NCBI RefSeq assembly: GCF_900110085.1
Contig: NZ_FOCK01000003.1
Coordinates: 186,001 to 250,000 of the forward strand
Length of the DNA: 64,000 nt
Direction: 5' to 3'
Origin: Prevotella sp. ne3005
GTDB taxonomy: Bacteria > Bacteroidota > Bacteroidia > Bacteroidales > Bacteroidaceae
Below the pieces are notes generated by a model that saw only the letters and a list, made by a program, of their open reading frames with translations, did not search any database and was not told the origin of the DNA. Shown here in pieces: positions 55,997 to 64,000 of this stretch (the first letter of the stretch is position 1; every line of letters starts with the position of its first letter). A program made the position numbers and the translations under genes.

Positions 55997-58197
55997 TTTT
56001 TCCTCACTTCCCTCAGATGGAATCTGTTGACTGCGGGCCTGCATCGTTGAAGATGATTGCCAAATATTATGGCAAGTCTTACTCGATGCAGACCCTTCGT
56101 GAGCGTTGCTTTATCACCCGTGAGGGAGTTTCGATGCAGGGCATCAGCGATGCTGCTGAGCGAATCGGATTCAGGACATTAGGGGTACGGATAACATTTG
56201 AGCAATTGGCAAATGAGGCACCGCTGCCCTGTATCCTGCACTGGAATCAGAATCATTTCGTGGTATGCTACAAGATCAGGCGGAAGAAGAATGGCGCTGC
56301 CCATATCTACGTTGCTGATCCTGCTTCACAAAAGTTGGTCTATCAGAAAGAAGAGTTCCTGAAATGCTGGATTTCCACCACACGGAATAACAGACCTCAA
56401 GGATTAGCCCTACTCTTAGAACCTGGACCAGAGTTCAATTCTATCAAGGACGAGCCGACATCCACTCGGCGCGACCTGCTGTTCTTCCTACGCTATTTCC
56501 TGCCTTACAAGAGGCAGATGACTTGGCTTCTGCTATTGTTCGTGGCTGGTTCTGGCATACAGATGCTGTTCCCGTTTCTGACTCAGGCATTAGTCGACAA
56601 GGGTGTCAATGGCAAAGACCTGGGGCTGATCACCTTGATACTGATAGCCCAACTGGTGATTTTCTTCTCGCAGATGATGATGAGTTTCGTGAGGAGTTGG
56701 ATTACGCTCCGCATGAACGCCAAGATCGATATTGCGCTCATCTCCGACTTCCTGATGAAACTGATGCGTCTACCACTACACTATTTCGATACAAAGAAGA
56801 CGGGTGACATCATGCAACGTATCGGAGACCACAGTCGTATCAAGCAGTTTTTGATGGGGTCGTCAATGAGCATCATCTTCTCTGTCTTCAATTTCTTTGT
56901 CTATGCGGCCATCTTAGGCTACTACCACCTGCCGATATTGGGGCTGTTCTTGCTGGGTAACACGTTCTATGTGCTCTGGATTCTCTATTTTATGCGGTAT
57001 CGCAAGATTCTCGACACCAAACGTTTTAATCTATCGGCCACCGAACAGAGTAACATCGTGCAGCTGGTGCAGGGTATGCAGGAGATCAAGCTGAACAACT
57101 GCGAACGGCAGCGGCGATGGGAGTGGGAACGCATACAGCAGAAACTGTTCAAGATTAACGTGAAGAGCCTGCAACTCGGACAGACACAGCAAATAGGCTC
57201 ACTTTTCTTCTCGGAGATTACGAATATACTTATCACTTTCCTGGCAGCCAAGACAGTTGTAGACGGTGGGATGACTTTAGGTATGATGATGTCGCTGACC
57301 TATATCATCGGACAGGTCTCGGCACCTATCCGTGACTTCATCGCCTTCGCCCAGACCTTTCAGGATGCCAAGATCAGTATTGAGCGCCTCAACGAGATTC
57401 ATCAGAAAGAAGACGAGGAACAATCAATAGAGGGAAAGCTGGTGGAGTTGCCTGTCGACAAGACCATCACCCTTGACCATGTATCATTCAGTTATAGTGG
57501 AGCGCGACGGGGCTATGCTTTGGAAGATGTGTCGCTCGTGATACCAGAGCACAAAGTGACAGCCATCGTAGGCAGCAGCGGCAGCGGAAAGACCACCCTC
57601 ATTAAGCTAATACAGGGTTTCTACGAGCCTTTAGAGGGAGAGATTAGGGTTGGCGGAATCATGCTAAGCACCATCAATCCACACCTGTGGCGCAGTAAAA
57701 CGGGCAGTGTGATGCAGGATGGCTTCATCTTCTCAGACTCCATAGAAAGGAATATTGCAGTAGCCGATGACCATATTAATAGTGAAAGACTGCACCATGC
57801 TATTGAAGTTGCAAATATCGGAGACTACATAGAGTCGTTGCCACTGAGGCTATATACCAAAATAGGCAGCGACGGTAACGGTCTCAGTCAAGGTCAGCGC
57901 CAGCGTATTCTTATCGCCCGCGCTGTGTATAAAGCTCCCGAATACATATTCTTAGATGAGGCGACCAACTCGCTCGATGCCCAGAACGAGCGCATTATCA
58001 TGGAAAACTTGCGGGCTTTCTATCGGGGAAAGACCGTCGTTGTGGCAGCCCATAGGCTTAGCACCGTCAAGGAAGCTGATAACATCATCGTTCTGGAAAA
58101 GGGAAGAATTGTTGAACAAGGCACACACCAGCAACTGATTAACAGAAAAGGGACTTATTTCTGCTTAGTAAAGAATCAGTTGGAACTGGAGGATTAG
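55993..58197 (+). CDS. Peptidase C39-containing ABC exporter (bacteriocin-type)
   Basis: 734 aa. N-terminal C39 peptidase with Cys14, His88 and Asp109 intact, a six-helix membrane domain at about 160-450, then an ABC ATPase with Walker A GSSGSGKT (about 526), signature LSQGQRQR and Walker B IFLDEATNSLDA. It would cut both precursors after Gly-Gly and export the core. No HlyD-type adaptor gene is in the window after it. Its base composition is less AT-rich than the barrels, suggesting a different origin. Confidence 0.95.
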   Translation: MIFPHFPQMESVDCGPASLKMIAKYYGKSYSMQTLRERCFITREGVSMQGISDAAERIGFRTLGVRITFEQLANEAPLPCILHWNQNHFVVCYKIRRKKNGAAHIYVADPASQKLVYQKEEFLKCWISTTRNNRPQGLALLLEPGPEFNSIKDEPTSTRRDLLFFLRYFLPYKRQMTWLLLLFVAGSGIQMLFPFLTQALVDKGVNGKDLGLITLILIAQLVIFFSQMMMSFVRSWITLRMNAKIDIALISDFLMKLMRLPLHYFDTKKTGDIMQRIGDHSRIKQFLMGSSMSIIFSVFNFFVYAAILGYYHLPILGLFLLGNTFYVLWILYFMRYRKILDTKRFNLSATEQSNIVQLVQGMQEIKLNNCERQRRWEWERIQQKLFKINVKSLQLGQTQQIGSLFFSEITNILITFLAAKTVVDGGMTLGMMMSLTYIIGQVSAPIRDFIAFAQTFQDAKISIERLNEIHQKEDEEQSIEGKLVELPVDKTITLDHVSFSYSGARRGYALEDVSLVIPEHKVTAIVGSSGSGKTTLIKLIQGFYEPLEGEIRVGGIMLSTINPHLWRSKTGSVMQDGFIFSDSIERNIAVADDHINSERLHHAIEVANIGDYIESLPLRLYTKIGSDGNGLSQGQRQRILIARAVYKAPEYIFLDEATNSLDAQNERIIMENLRAFYRGKTVVVAAHRLSTVKEADNIIVLEKGRIVEQGTHQQLINRKGTYFCLVKNQLELED

Positions 58198-58220
58198 ATA
58201 ATAAGCACAGCTTTTTGGAG

Positions 58221-58279
58221 ATAAGCAGTACTTATTGAAAAATAAAGGGTTCTTATTTGGAAATAAGCAGTACTTATTG
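58221..58279. repeat. Two direct copies of ATAAGCAGTACTTATTG
   Basis: Copies at 58221-58237 and 58263-58279, each an ATAAG/CTTAT inverted repeat, with related partial pieces at 58201 and 58251-58267. They lie just after the exporter stop. Confidence 0.7.
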
Positions 58280-58338
58280 GGGGAAAAGCATCGGTTATAG
58301 TTTATTCCCTATATATTGTAACCTATCAAATAATCAAA

Positions 58339-58395
58339 TGCCCCCTGTGACCCCTACGTCCCCCTAACCGTTGGACGTAGGGGTCACAGGGGGCA
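58339..58395. terminator. Long bidirectional terminator hairpin
   Basis: A perfect 23-bp stem (58339-58361 with 58373-58395, core CCCCCTGTGACCCCTACG) and an 11-nt loop, with matching ATCA/TGAT further out and a T-rich run on the right. It separates the RiPP exporter from the converging OmpA-like gene. Confidence 0.88.
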
Positions 58396-58415
58396 CCTGA
58401 TTTTGTGTTTAATAA

Positions 58416-59270
58416 CTATTCTTCACTGTCAGGAGCCTGGCCGATGAGGTCCATAAACTCATCGAGCTTCGGCGTGATGATGATCTGGGTGCGGCGGTTG
58501 CGCTGCTTGCCAATCTCGGTATCGTTAGAGGCGATAGGATTGTACTCACCGCGTCCACCTGCCGTGAGGCGCTTCGGGTCAACACCGTAGTCGTTCTGCA
58601 GGGCCTGAACCACTGACGAAGCACGGAGCGTTGAGAGGTCCCAGTTGTTACGGATATTGGTCTTCTTGATGGGCACATTATCCGTGTTACCCTCAATCAG
58701 CACATCATAGTCCTTGTAGTCCTTGATAATCTTGGCGATCTTCGAGAGTGTCTGGGCGGCACGGCTGTTAATCTCATACGAGCCACTCTTGTAGAGCATG
58801 TTGTCGGCCAGTGAGATATAGACCACTCCCTTCAGCACCTGAACGTCGACCTCCTTCAGCTCATCCTGAGACAGCGAACGGGTCAGATTGTTCGTCAGCA
58901 CCATGTTCAGAGAGTCGCTCTTCGACTTCACTTCCACCAGATGGCGGATATACTGGTTGGACTCGTTGATCTGGTCGACGAGCTTCTCGATAGAGATATT
59001 GTTCTGAGAAGCGTTGGTCAGACTCTTATCCAACGACTGCTGCAGAGCATTATACTTGGCTTCAGCATTCTTCAAGGCCTGCTGCAAACCACGCTGCTGC
59101 TCTTCGAGGGCCTGGATGCGGGCGTTCTTGCCGGCCAGGTCTTCCCTGGTATCCTGCAACTTCTCTGTGAGCGACTTGTTCTCTGTCTGGCAGTTCGCCA
59201 GATCCTTCTTGCTGGCACAGCTGGTCATCAGACCAACAGCCAGAGCTATCAAAAAAATACTTTTCTTCAT
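58416..59270 (-). CDS. OmpA-family peptidoglycan-binding lipoprotein with coiled coil
   Basis: 284 aa with a lipoprotein signal (LMTSC). A coiled coil runs from about 30 to 120, then an OmpA-like domain (about 140-265) with EGNTDNVPI, NWDLSTLRASSV and GRGEYNPIASND, and the conserved NRRTQIII. It would anchor the outer membrane to peptidoglycan. Promoter box TAATTTTG lies upstream on the minus strand. Single gene. Confidence 0.93.
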   Translation of the reverse strand: MKKSIFLIALAVGLMTSCASKKDLANCQTENKSLTEKLQDTREDLAGKNARIQALEEQQRGLQQALKNAEAKYNALQQSLDKSLTNASQNNISIEKLVDQINESNQYIRHLVEVKSKSDSLNMVLTNNLTRSLSQDELKEVDVQVLKGVVYISLADNMLYKSGSYEINSRAAQTLSKIAKIIKDYKDYDVLIEGNTDNVPIKKTNIRNNWDLSTLRASSVVQALQNDYGVDPKRLTAGGRGEYNPIASNDTEIGKQRNRRTQIIITPKLDEFMDLIGQAPDSEE

Positions 59271-59394
59271 ACCTAATTAATATTAAAAAAGACTTATTCG
59301 GTGCAAAATTAGTGAACTGGCAGAAAAAACAATGAAAATATGCTTGGAATTAGAATTATTTTAATTAAATTTGCACTCAAAAACCAAATAAGAG

Positions 59395-61908
59395 ATGAAA
59401 AATATCAAAACACTCCTCACTGCAGCACTCTGCATGGTTGCATTCTGTGCCTATGCGCAGCAATTGACAAAGGGCGTCTCGAAAGAGCTCGCAGCCCAGC
59501 GAAAAGCCAACATCAGTAATGTCATCTACGATCTGACTTTCCACATCCCAGGCAATCCTCAACAGAAGATTACGGGTAAGAACGTCATCACTTTCGACCT
59601 CAAAGAGAAGGCAGATGTCGTACTCGACTTCCAGGGTGAGTTTGACGGCAACTGTACCGTTATCATCCGGAAAGGCAAGAACAAGAAAGAGAAGCGTAAG
59701 CCAGTCATCGCTACTTATCAGAATGAACATATCATCATCCCCAATAAGCTGCTCGTACCTGGTACAAACCGTGTGGAACTGAATTTCACTGCCACCGACA
59801 AGGCTTTGAACCGTCATCAGGACTATATGTACACCCTTTTCGTGCCTGATAACGCCCGGTCATGCTTCCCCTGCTTCGACCAGCCCGACCTCAGGGCCCG
59901 TTATCTCACCGACATCAAGGCACCTGCCGGTTGGAAGACCATGACCAGCGATCCCTGCTGTCCGCTTCCCACCAGTCTCTATTCCTTTGTAGCAGGCAAC
60001 TTCTATGAGAAGATAGGCACCCGCGACGGACGTCCCATGCGAGCACTCTATCTCGAAACAGACCCTGACAAGGTCAATCAGATTGACAACGTGTTCGACG
60101 AGGTGGCCGCTTCCCTGAAGTGGATGGAAGGCTATACCGGCATTGCCAATCCTTTTGGCACAGAGTATGGTATGGTCATCCTGCCCAACTTCCAATTTGG
60201 CGGTCAGGAGAACCCTGGTGCCATCCAGTTCAATGACCGTCGGATCTTCCTCGACAAGAACGCTACCCAGGAGGACAAGCTGAACCGTACCGAACTGATT
60301 GCGCACATGACGGCACACCTCTGGTTTGGCGACCTCGTGGCTCCCGAGTGGTTCGAGGATCTGTGGGCAGAGGAGTTGATGGCAAACTTCATGGCCTCAA
60401 AGATTACCCGCAGACAGTTCCGTGGTGTGGACCACGACCTGAACTTCCTCAGAACCTATCAGGCCCGTGCCATCGCCATCGACCGTACAGAGGGTACCCA
60501 CGCCATCGCCCAGGAAATCTCGAATATCGATCATGCCAGTCTGCTCTATGATGACATTATCTATGATAAGGGCCCGGTGATGATGCGTATGCTTGAGAAC
60601 ATCATGGAAGCACCTGTATTACAGAAGGCTCTTCAGAATTACCTGGCTGACAACGCCTATGGCAATGCCTCTTGGGACAAGTTCATCCAAACACTCGAGA
60701 AAGAGGCCTCCGGCATCAGCGTCAGACAATATATGGATGTTTGGGGAAAGGAGAAGGGATTGCCCCATATCCACACCAGCTACCGCAACGGACAGATCGT
60801 CGTGTCACAGTCCGACCCCTACGGACGTGGTATCTGCTGGCCGCAGAAGTTCGAGATCCGTCTTATCCATGAGTTAGGCAGCAGCAAGGTGCTCACGGTT
60901 AACATGACGAAGCCCACCATGACTTTCAAGTGCAGCACCCGTCCCGACTATATCATTCCGAACTTCGACGGACGCGGCTATGGTATCTTCACCCTCGACG
61001 ACGACTACGCCAAGAAGTTGCCGATGCGTCTTATCACCACCCACAACGACCTGCACCGCTACTGTCTGTTGCAGACCATCCACGAGAACTACCTCCAGGG
61101 CAAAATACCACCCTCACATTTCGGCGAGCTCTACCGCTTTATGATGAAGGAGAAGAATCCGCTCATCATGTCGACAGGCGTCGATCAGATGTTTAAGATC
61201 TCTACCGACATGCCCATGTCGTCACGCAAGACCCTTGAGCTCTGTATCATGGACCTCCTGGGCGAGAACAAGTCAAAGGAGTGCCGACAGTATATCCTCA
61301 ACAAACTCGCTGCCAATGCCGTTTCTCCCGAGGTGCTCGACAAGATCCAGAAGATGTTCGATGCCCATAACGACCCTGCCTTCAGTGAGCGCGACTATAT
61401 GAACATGGCCTATCGTCTGGCCATCGTTCGCCCTGAGCGCCGTGAAGAGATTCTCAGCAAAGAGCGCGGACGCCTGATGACTCAGGAACTGAAAGACGAG
61501 TTCGACTTTGTCAGCCGCGTCTGCAATCCCAGTGCTGAAGCCCGTACACAGTTGTTTAACGAACTGCTAAAGCCCGAGAACCGCAAACAGGAGGTATGGG
61601 TACTGCAGACCCTGCGCCTACTCAACTCCGACGTCTATGAGCCACAGAGCAACAGTTATATCCAGCCAGCCCTGAAAGCACTGCCCAGTCTCTTGGAGAC
61701 CAACAGCATCTTCTTCCCCACCAATTGGGCAAAGGCATTGCTTGAAGGACATAAGAGCGAAGGTGCCAAACAGGAAGTAACCAGCTTCTTGAACAGCAGC
61801 AGCTGTCCAGACAACTTGAAGAACAAAGCCCGTGAGGCCTCTTGGGTACTCATGAAGCAGATTCCCTATGTGGAGAAAAGCAACACCACAACCAAGAAGA
61901 AGAAATAA
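59395..61908 (+). CDS. M1-family aminopeptidase-like protein with altered HExxH motif
   Basis: 837 aa with a signal peptide ending CAYAQ. M1 layout: N-terminal beta domain, a GxMEN-equivalent (FGGQENPGAIQF), then the zinc site. The HExxH motif reads HMTAH (304-308): both zinc-binding His and the third ligand Glu327 (WAEELM) are kept, but the catalytic Glu is Met305. A C-terminal HEAT-like helical domain follows, ending in a Lys-rich tail. Metal binding may persist without normal peptidase activity. A -7 box TAAATTTG lies upstream, divergent from the OmpA-like gene. Ends 17 bp before purL. Confidence 0.9.
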   Translation: MKNIKTLLTAALCMVAFCAYAQQLTKGVSKELAAQRKANISNVIYDLTFHIPGNPQQKITGKNVITFDLKEKADVVLDFQGEFDGNCTVIIRKGKNKKEKRKPVIATYQNEHIIIPNKLLVPGTNRVELNFTATDKALNRHQDYMYTLFVPDNARSCFPCFDQPDLRARYLTDIKAPAGWKTMTSDPCCPLPTSLYSFVAGNFYEKIGTRDGRPMRALYLETDPDKVNQIDNVFDEVAASLKWMEGYTGIANPFGTEYGMVILPNFQFGGQENPGAIQFNDRRIFLDKNATQEDKLNRTELIAHMTAHLWFGDLVAPEWFEDLWAEELMANFMASKITRRQFRGVDHDLNFLRTYQARAIAIDRTEGTHAIAQEISNIDHASLLYDDIIYDKGPVMMRMLENIMEAPVLQKALQNYLADNAYGNASWDKFIQTLEKEASGISVRQYMDVWGKEKGLPHIHTSYRNGQIVVSQSDPYGRGICWPQKFEIRLIHELGSSKVLTVNMTKPTMTFKCSTRPDYIIPNFDGRGYGIFTLDDDYAKKLPMRLITTHNDLHRYCLLQTIHENYLQGKIPPSHFGELYRFMMKEKNPLIMSTGVDQMFKISTDMPMSSRKTLELCIMDLLGENKSKECRQYILNKLAANAVSPEVLDKIQKMFDAHNDPAFSERDYMNMAYRLAIVRPERREEILSKERGRLMTQELKDEFDFVSRVCNPSAEARTQLFNELLKPENRKQEVWVLQTLRLLNSDVYEPQSNSYIQPALKALPSLLETNSIFFPTNWAKALLEGHKSEGAKQEVTSFLNSSSCPDNLKNKAREASWVLMKQIPYVEKSNTTTKKKK

Positions 61909-61925
61909 AAACAATTAGATAAAAC

Positions 61926-64000
61926 ATGATACGTTTTTTTCAGACCCCACAAAAAACGGTGATTGCAACAGAGGTTGATCACCAGTTAAACGAACAGGAA
62001 ATCAAGGAATTAAACTGGCTGTATGGCGAGGCTACTCTGCTGGACGCAGAGCAGTTGGAGGGTTACTTTGTTGGTCCGCGCCGTGAGATGGTGACCCCAT
62101 GGTCAACCAACGCCGTAGAGATCACCCAGAACATGGGCCTTCAAGGCATCAGTCGTATTGAGGAATATTTCCCCGCCAGCAGCAAGGATGCCGAGCACGA
62201 CGAGATGCTGCAGCGCATGTACAACGGCTTGAACCAGGACATTTTTACGATCAACATCAAACCGGAGCCCATCAAGTATGTGGATAATCTGGAGGAATAC
62301 AACGAGCAGGAAGGACTCGCCCTCAGTCCTGAGGAGATTGAGTACCTGCACGGATTGGAGAAACAGAACGGTCGTCCGCTGACAGACTCTGAGATCTTCG
62401 GTTTCGCCCAGATCAACTCAGAGCACTGTCGTCATAAGATCTTCGGTGGCACCTTTATCATCGACGGCAAGGAGATGGAGAGTTCACTCTTCGCCATGAT
62501 CAAGAAGACCACCCAGGAGAACCCCAACAAGATTCTTTCTGCCTATAAAGATAATGTGGCTTTCGCACAGGGTCCTGTTGTGGAGCAGTTTGCCCCGAAG
62601 GACCAGAGCACGAGCGACTATTTCCAGGTGAAGGATATCGAGAGTGTGATCTCGCTGAAGGCTGAGACGCATAACTTCCCCACAACGGTGGAGCCCTTCA
62701 ACGGTGCCGCTACAGGTACAGGTGGTGAGATCCGCGACCGTATGGGTGGTGGTGTCGGTTCTTGGCCGATCGCTGGTACTGCTGTTTATATGACAGCCTA
62801 TCCCCGTCTGCACGACGATGAGGGCGCAGCCCGTGACTGGGAGGATATCCTACCTGTTCGTCAGTGGCTGTATCAGTCCCCTCAGCAGATTCTGACCAAG
62901 GCCTCTAACGGTGCCTCTGACTTCGGCAACAAGTTCGGTCAGCCGCTGATCTGCGGTTCTGTGCTGACCTTCGAGCATCAGGAGGGTAAGGAGAAATACG
63001 CTTACGACAAAGTGATCATGCTGGCTGGTGGTGTGGGTTACGGCACCAAGCGCGACTGTCTGAAGAAGGAGCCTCAGAAGGGTAACAAGGTCGTTGTGGT
63101 TGGTGGTGATAACTACCGTATCGGCTTGGGTGGTGGTTCTGTATCATCGGTAGATACAGGTCGCTATAGCAACGGTATCGAGTTGAATGCCGTTCAGCGT
63201 GCCAACCCAGAGATGCAGAAGCGTGCCTACAACTTGGTGCGTGCCCTCTGCGAAGAGGATGTGAACCCCGTTGTTTCTATCCACGACCATGGTTCTGCAG
63301 GTCACCTGAACTGTCTCTCTGAGCTCGTGGAGGAGTGCGGTGGTGAAATCGATATGACCAAACTGCCTATCGGCGACAAGACACTTTCAAGTAAGGAGAT
63401 CATCGCCAACGAGAGCCAGGAGCGTATGGGCTTGCTCATCGACGAGAAGCACATTGAACATGTACGTAAGATTGCTGAGCGTGAGCGTGCTCCGCTGTAT
63501 GTGGTCGGTGAGACCACTGGCGATGCCCACTTCTCGTTCAAGCAGGGCGACGGTGTGAAGCCTTTCGACCTCGATGTGGCTCAGATGTTCGGACACTCGC
63601 CGAAGACCATCATGAAAGATAATACCGTAGAGCGCCATTATGAGGATGTGACCTACAGTCAGGATAAGATCAATGAGTATCTGGACCGCGTGCTTCAGTT
63701 GGAGGCTGTGGCTTGTAAGGACTGGCTCACCAATAAGGTGGACCGCTCTGTAACAGGTAAGATTGCCCGTCAGCAGTGTCAGGGTGAGATCCAATTGCCT
63801 CTGAGCGACTGTGGTGTCGTAGCCCTCGACTATCGTGGTGTGAAGGGTATTGCCACTGCCTTAGGACATGCTCCTCAGGCTGGTCTGGCCAATCCTGCTG
63901 CCGGCAGTGTTCTCTCAGTAGCCGAGGCCCTGACCAATATCGTTTGGGCTCCTCTGGCCGAGGGTATGGATTCACTGAGTCTCTCAGCCAACTGGATGTG
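61926..64000 (+). CDS. purL: Phosphoribosylformylglycinamidine synthase, 3'-truncated by window edge
   Basis: The frame is open from ATG 61926 to the window end (691 codons). It has the large-form PurL signatures: GFAQINSEHCRHKIFGGTF, KAETHNFPTTVEPFNGA, TGTGGEIRDRMGGG, and VSIHDHGSAGHLNCLSEL. It converts FGAR to FGAM with glutamine and ATP in purine synthesis. The N-terminal MIRFFQTPQKTVIATEV is the usual Bacteroidota start. The C-terminal glutaminase domain would lie beyond the window. Confidence 0.96.
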   Translation, partial: MIRFFQTPQKTVIATEVDHQLNEQEIKELNWLYGEATLLDAEQLEGYFVGPRREMVTPWSTNAVEITQNMGLQGISRIEEYFPASSKDAEHDEMLQRMYNGLNQDIFTINIKPEPIKYVDNLEEYNEQEGLALSPEEIEYLHGLEKQNGRPLTDSEIFGFAQINSEHCRHKIFGGTFIIDGKEMESSLFAMIKKTTQENPNKILSAYKDNVAFAQGPVVEQFAPKDQSTSDYFQVKDIESVISLKAETHNFPTTVEPFNGAATGTGGEIRDRMGGGVGSWPIAGTAVYMTAYPRLHDDEGAARDWEDILPVRQWLYQSPQQILTKASNGASDFGNKFGQPLICGSVLTFEHQEGKEKYAYDKVIMLAGGVGYGTKRDCLKKEPQKGNKVVVVGGDNYRIGLGGGSVSSVDTGRYSNGIELNAVQRANPEMQKRAYNLVRALCEEDVNPVVSIHDHGSAGHLNCLSELVEECGGEIDMTKLPIGDKTLSSKEIIANESQERMGLLIDEKHIEHVRKIAERERAPLYVVGETTGDAHFSFKQGDGVKPFDLDVAQMFGHSPKTIMKDNTVERHYEDVTYSQDKINEYLDRVLQLEAVACKDWLTNKVDRSVTGKIARQQCQGEIQLPLSDCGVVALDYRGVKGIATALGHAPQAGLANPAAGSVLSVAEALTNIVWAPLAEGMDSLSLSANWM

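Larger units (their letters stand above)
50949..56289 (+). repeat. Tandem duplication of a barrel-precursor-C39 unit
   Basis: Unit 1 (50949-53628) and unit 2 (53629-56289) are about 2.68 and 2.66 kb. Each contains barrel, short spacer, precursor and the first about 100 codons of C39. Both begin with AATATTRTWTATTATTGTCG. The C39 parts are nearly identical in DNA (by eye, close to nine in ten bases), while the barrels have diverged further. Unit 1 is joined to the maturase; unit 2 is joined to the C39 end of unit 1. Confidence 0.85.

Overview
The window reads as chromosomal DNA of a gut or rumen Bacteroidota, most likely Prevotellaceae (Prevotella/Segatella-like). The evidence is promoters of the Bacteroidota type (TTTG about 20 bp before TAnnTTTG), a SusC/SusD pair, a hybrid two-component system (HTCS) regulator, a GH10-CE1 xylanase/feruloyl esterase of the kind known from Prevotella, and many signal peptides ending in AQ.

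Layout. 1-8.4 kb: the 3' part of an HTCS regulator, a small outer-membrane protein, a TPR lipoprotein with a degenerate SpoIIE-type phosphatase domain, and two tandem histidine-phosphatase paralogues, one without its catalytic motif. 8.4-17.9 kb: a minus-strand starch/glycogen operon (GH77, GH97, potassium channel, type I pullulanase, GH13) with a LacI-type palindrome upstream. 18.2-25.9 kb: a plus-strand xylan cluster (GH10-CE1, GH95, GH3), with two related small-RNA-like units at 20.5 and 26.1 kb. 26.2-28.9 kb: an orphan VirE-type primase/helicase behind a 376-bp dyad-symmetric repeat array. 28.9-31 kb: a paired DNA-repair-type gene couple. 31-41.3 kb: an arabinoxylan locus (two GH43, a carboxylesterase, SusD, SusC). 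41.6-47.5 kb: housekeeping genes (MgtC-like, GNAT, SF1 helicase, pyridoxal kinase-like, RluA-like). 47.5-58.2 kb: a membrane TPR/HTH regulator divergent from a peptide natural-product (RiPP) operon. 58.4-64 kb: an OmpA-like lipoprotein, a degenerate M1 peptidase and the 5' part of purL.

The most unusual part is the RiPP operon. It encodes two double-glycine precursors whose cores are cysteine-every-six repeats (C-x-x-N-x-x), a radical SAM/SPASM maturase and a C39-peptidase ABC exporter. Two outer-membrane barrels are fused in frame, through internal signal peptides, to the maturase and to a truncated C39 domain. A tandem duplication of about 2.67 kb explains the second fusion. The second unusual element is the symmetric array of eight GGTGACGGC 9-mers around a near-perfect 45-bp palindrome, upstream of the VirE gene.

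All functions come from reading translations, motifs and gene order; no database search was run.
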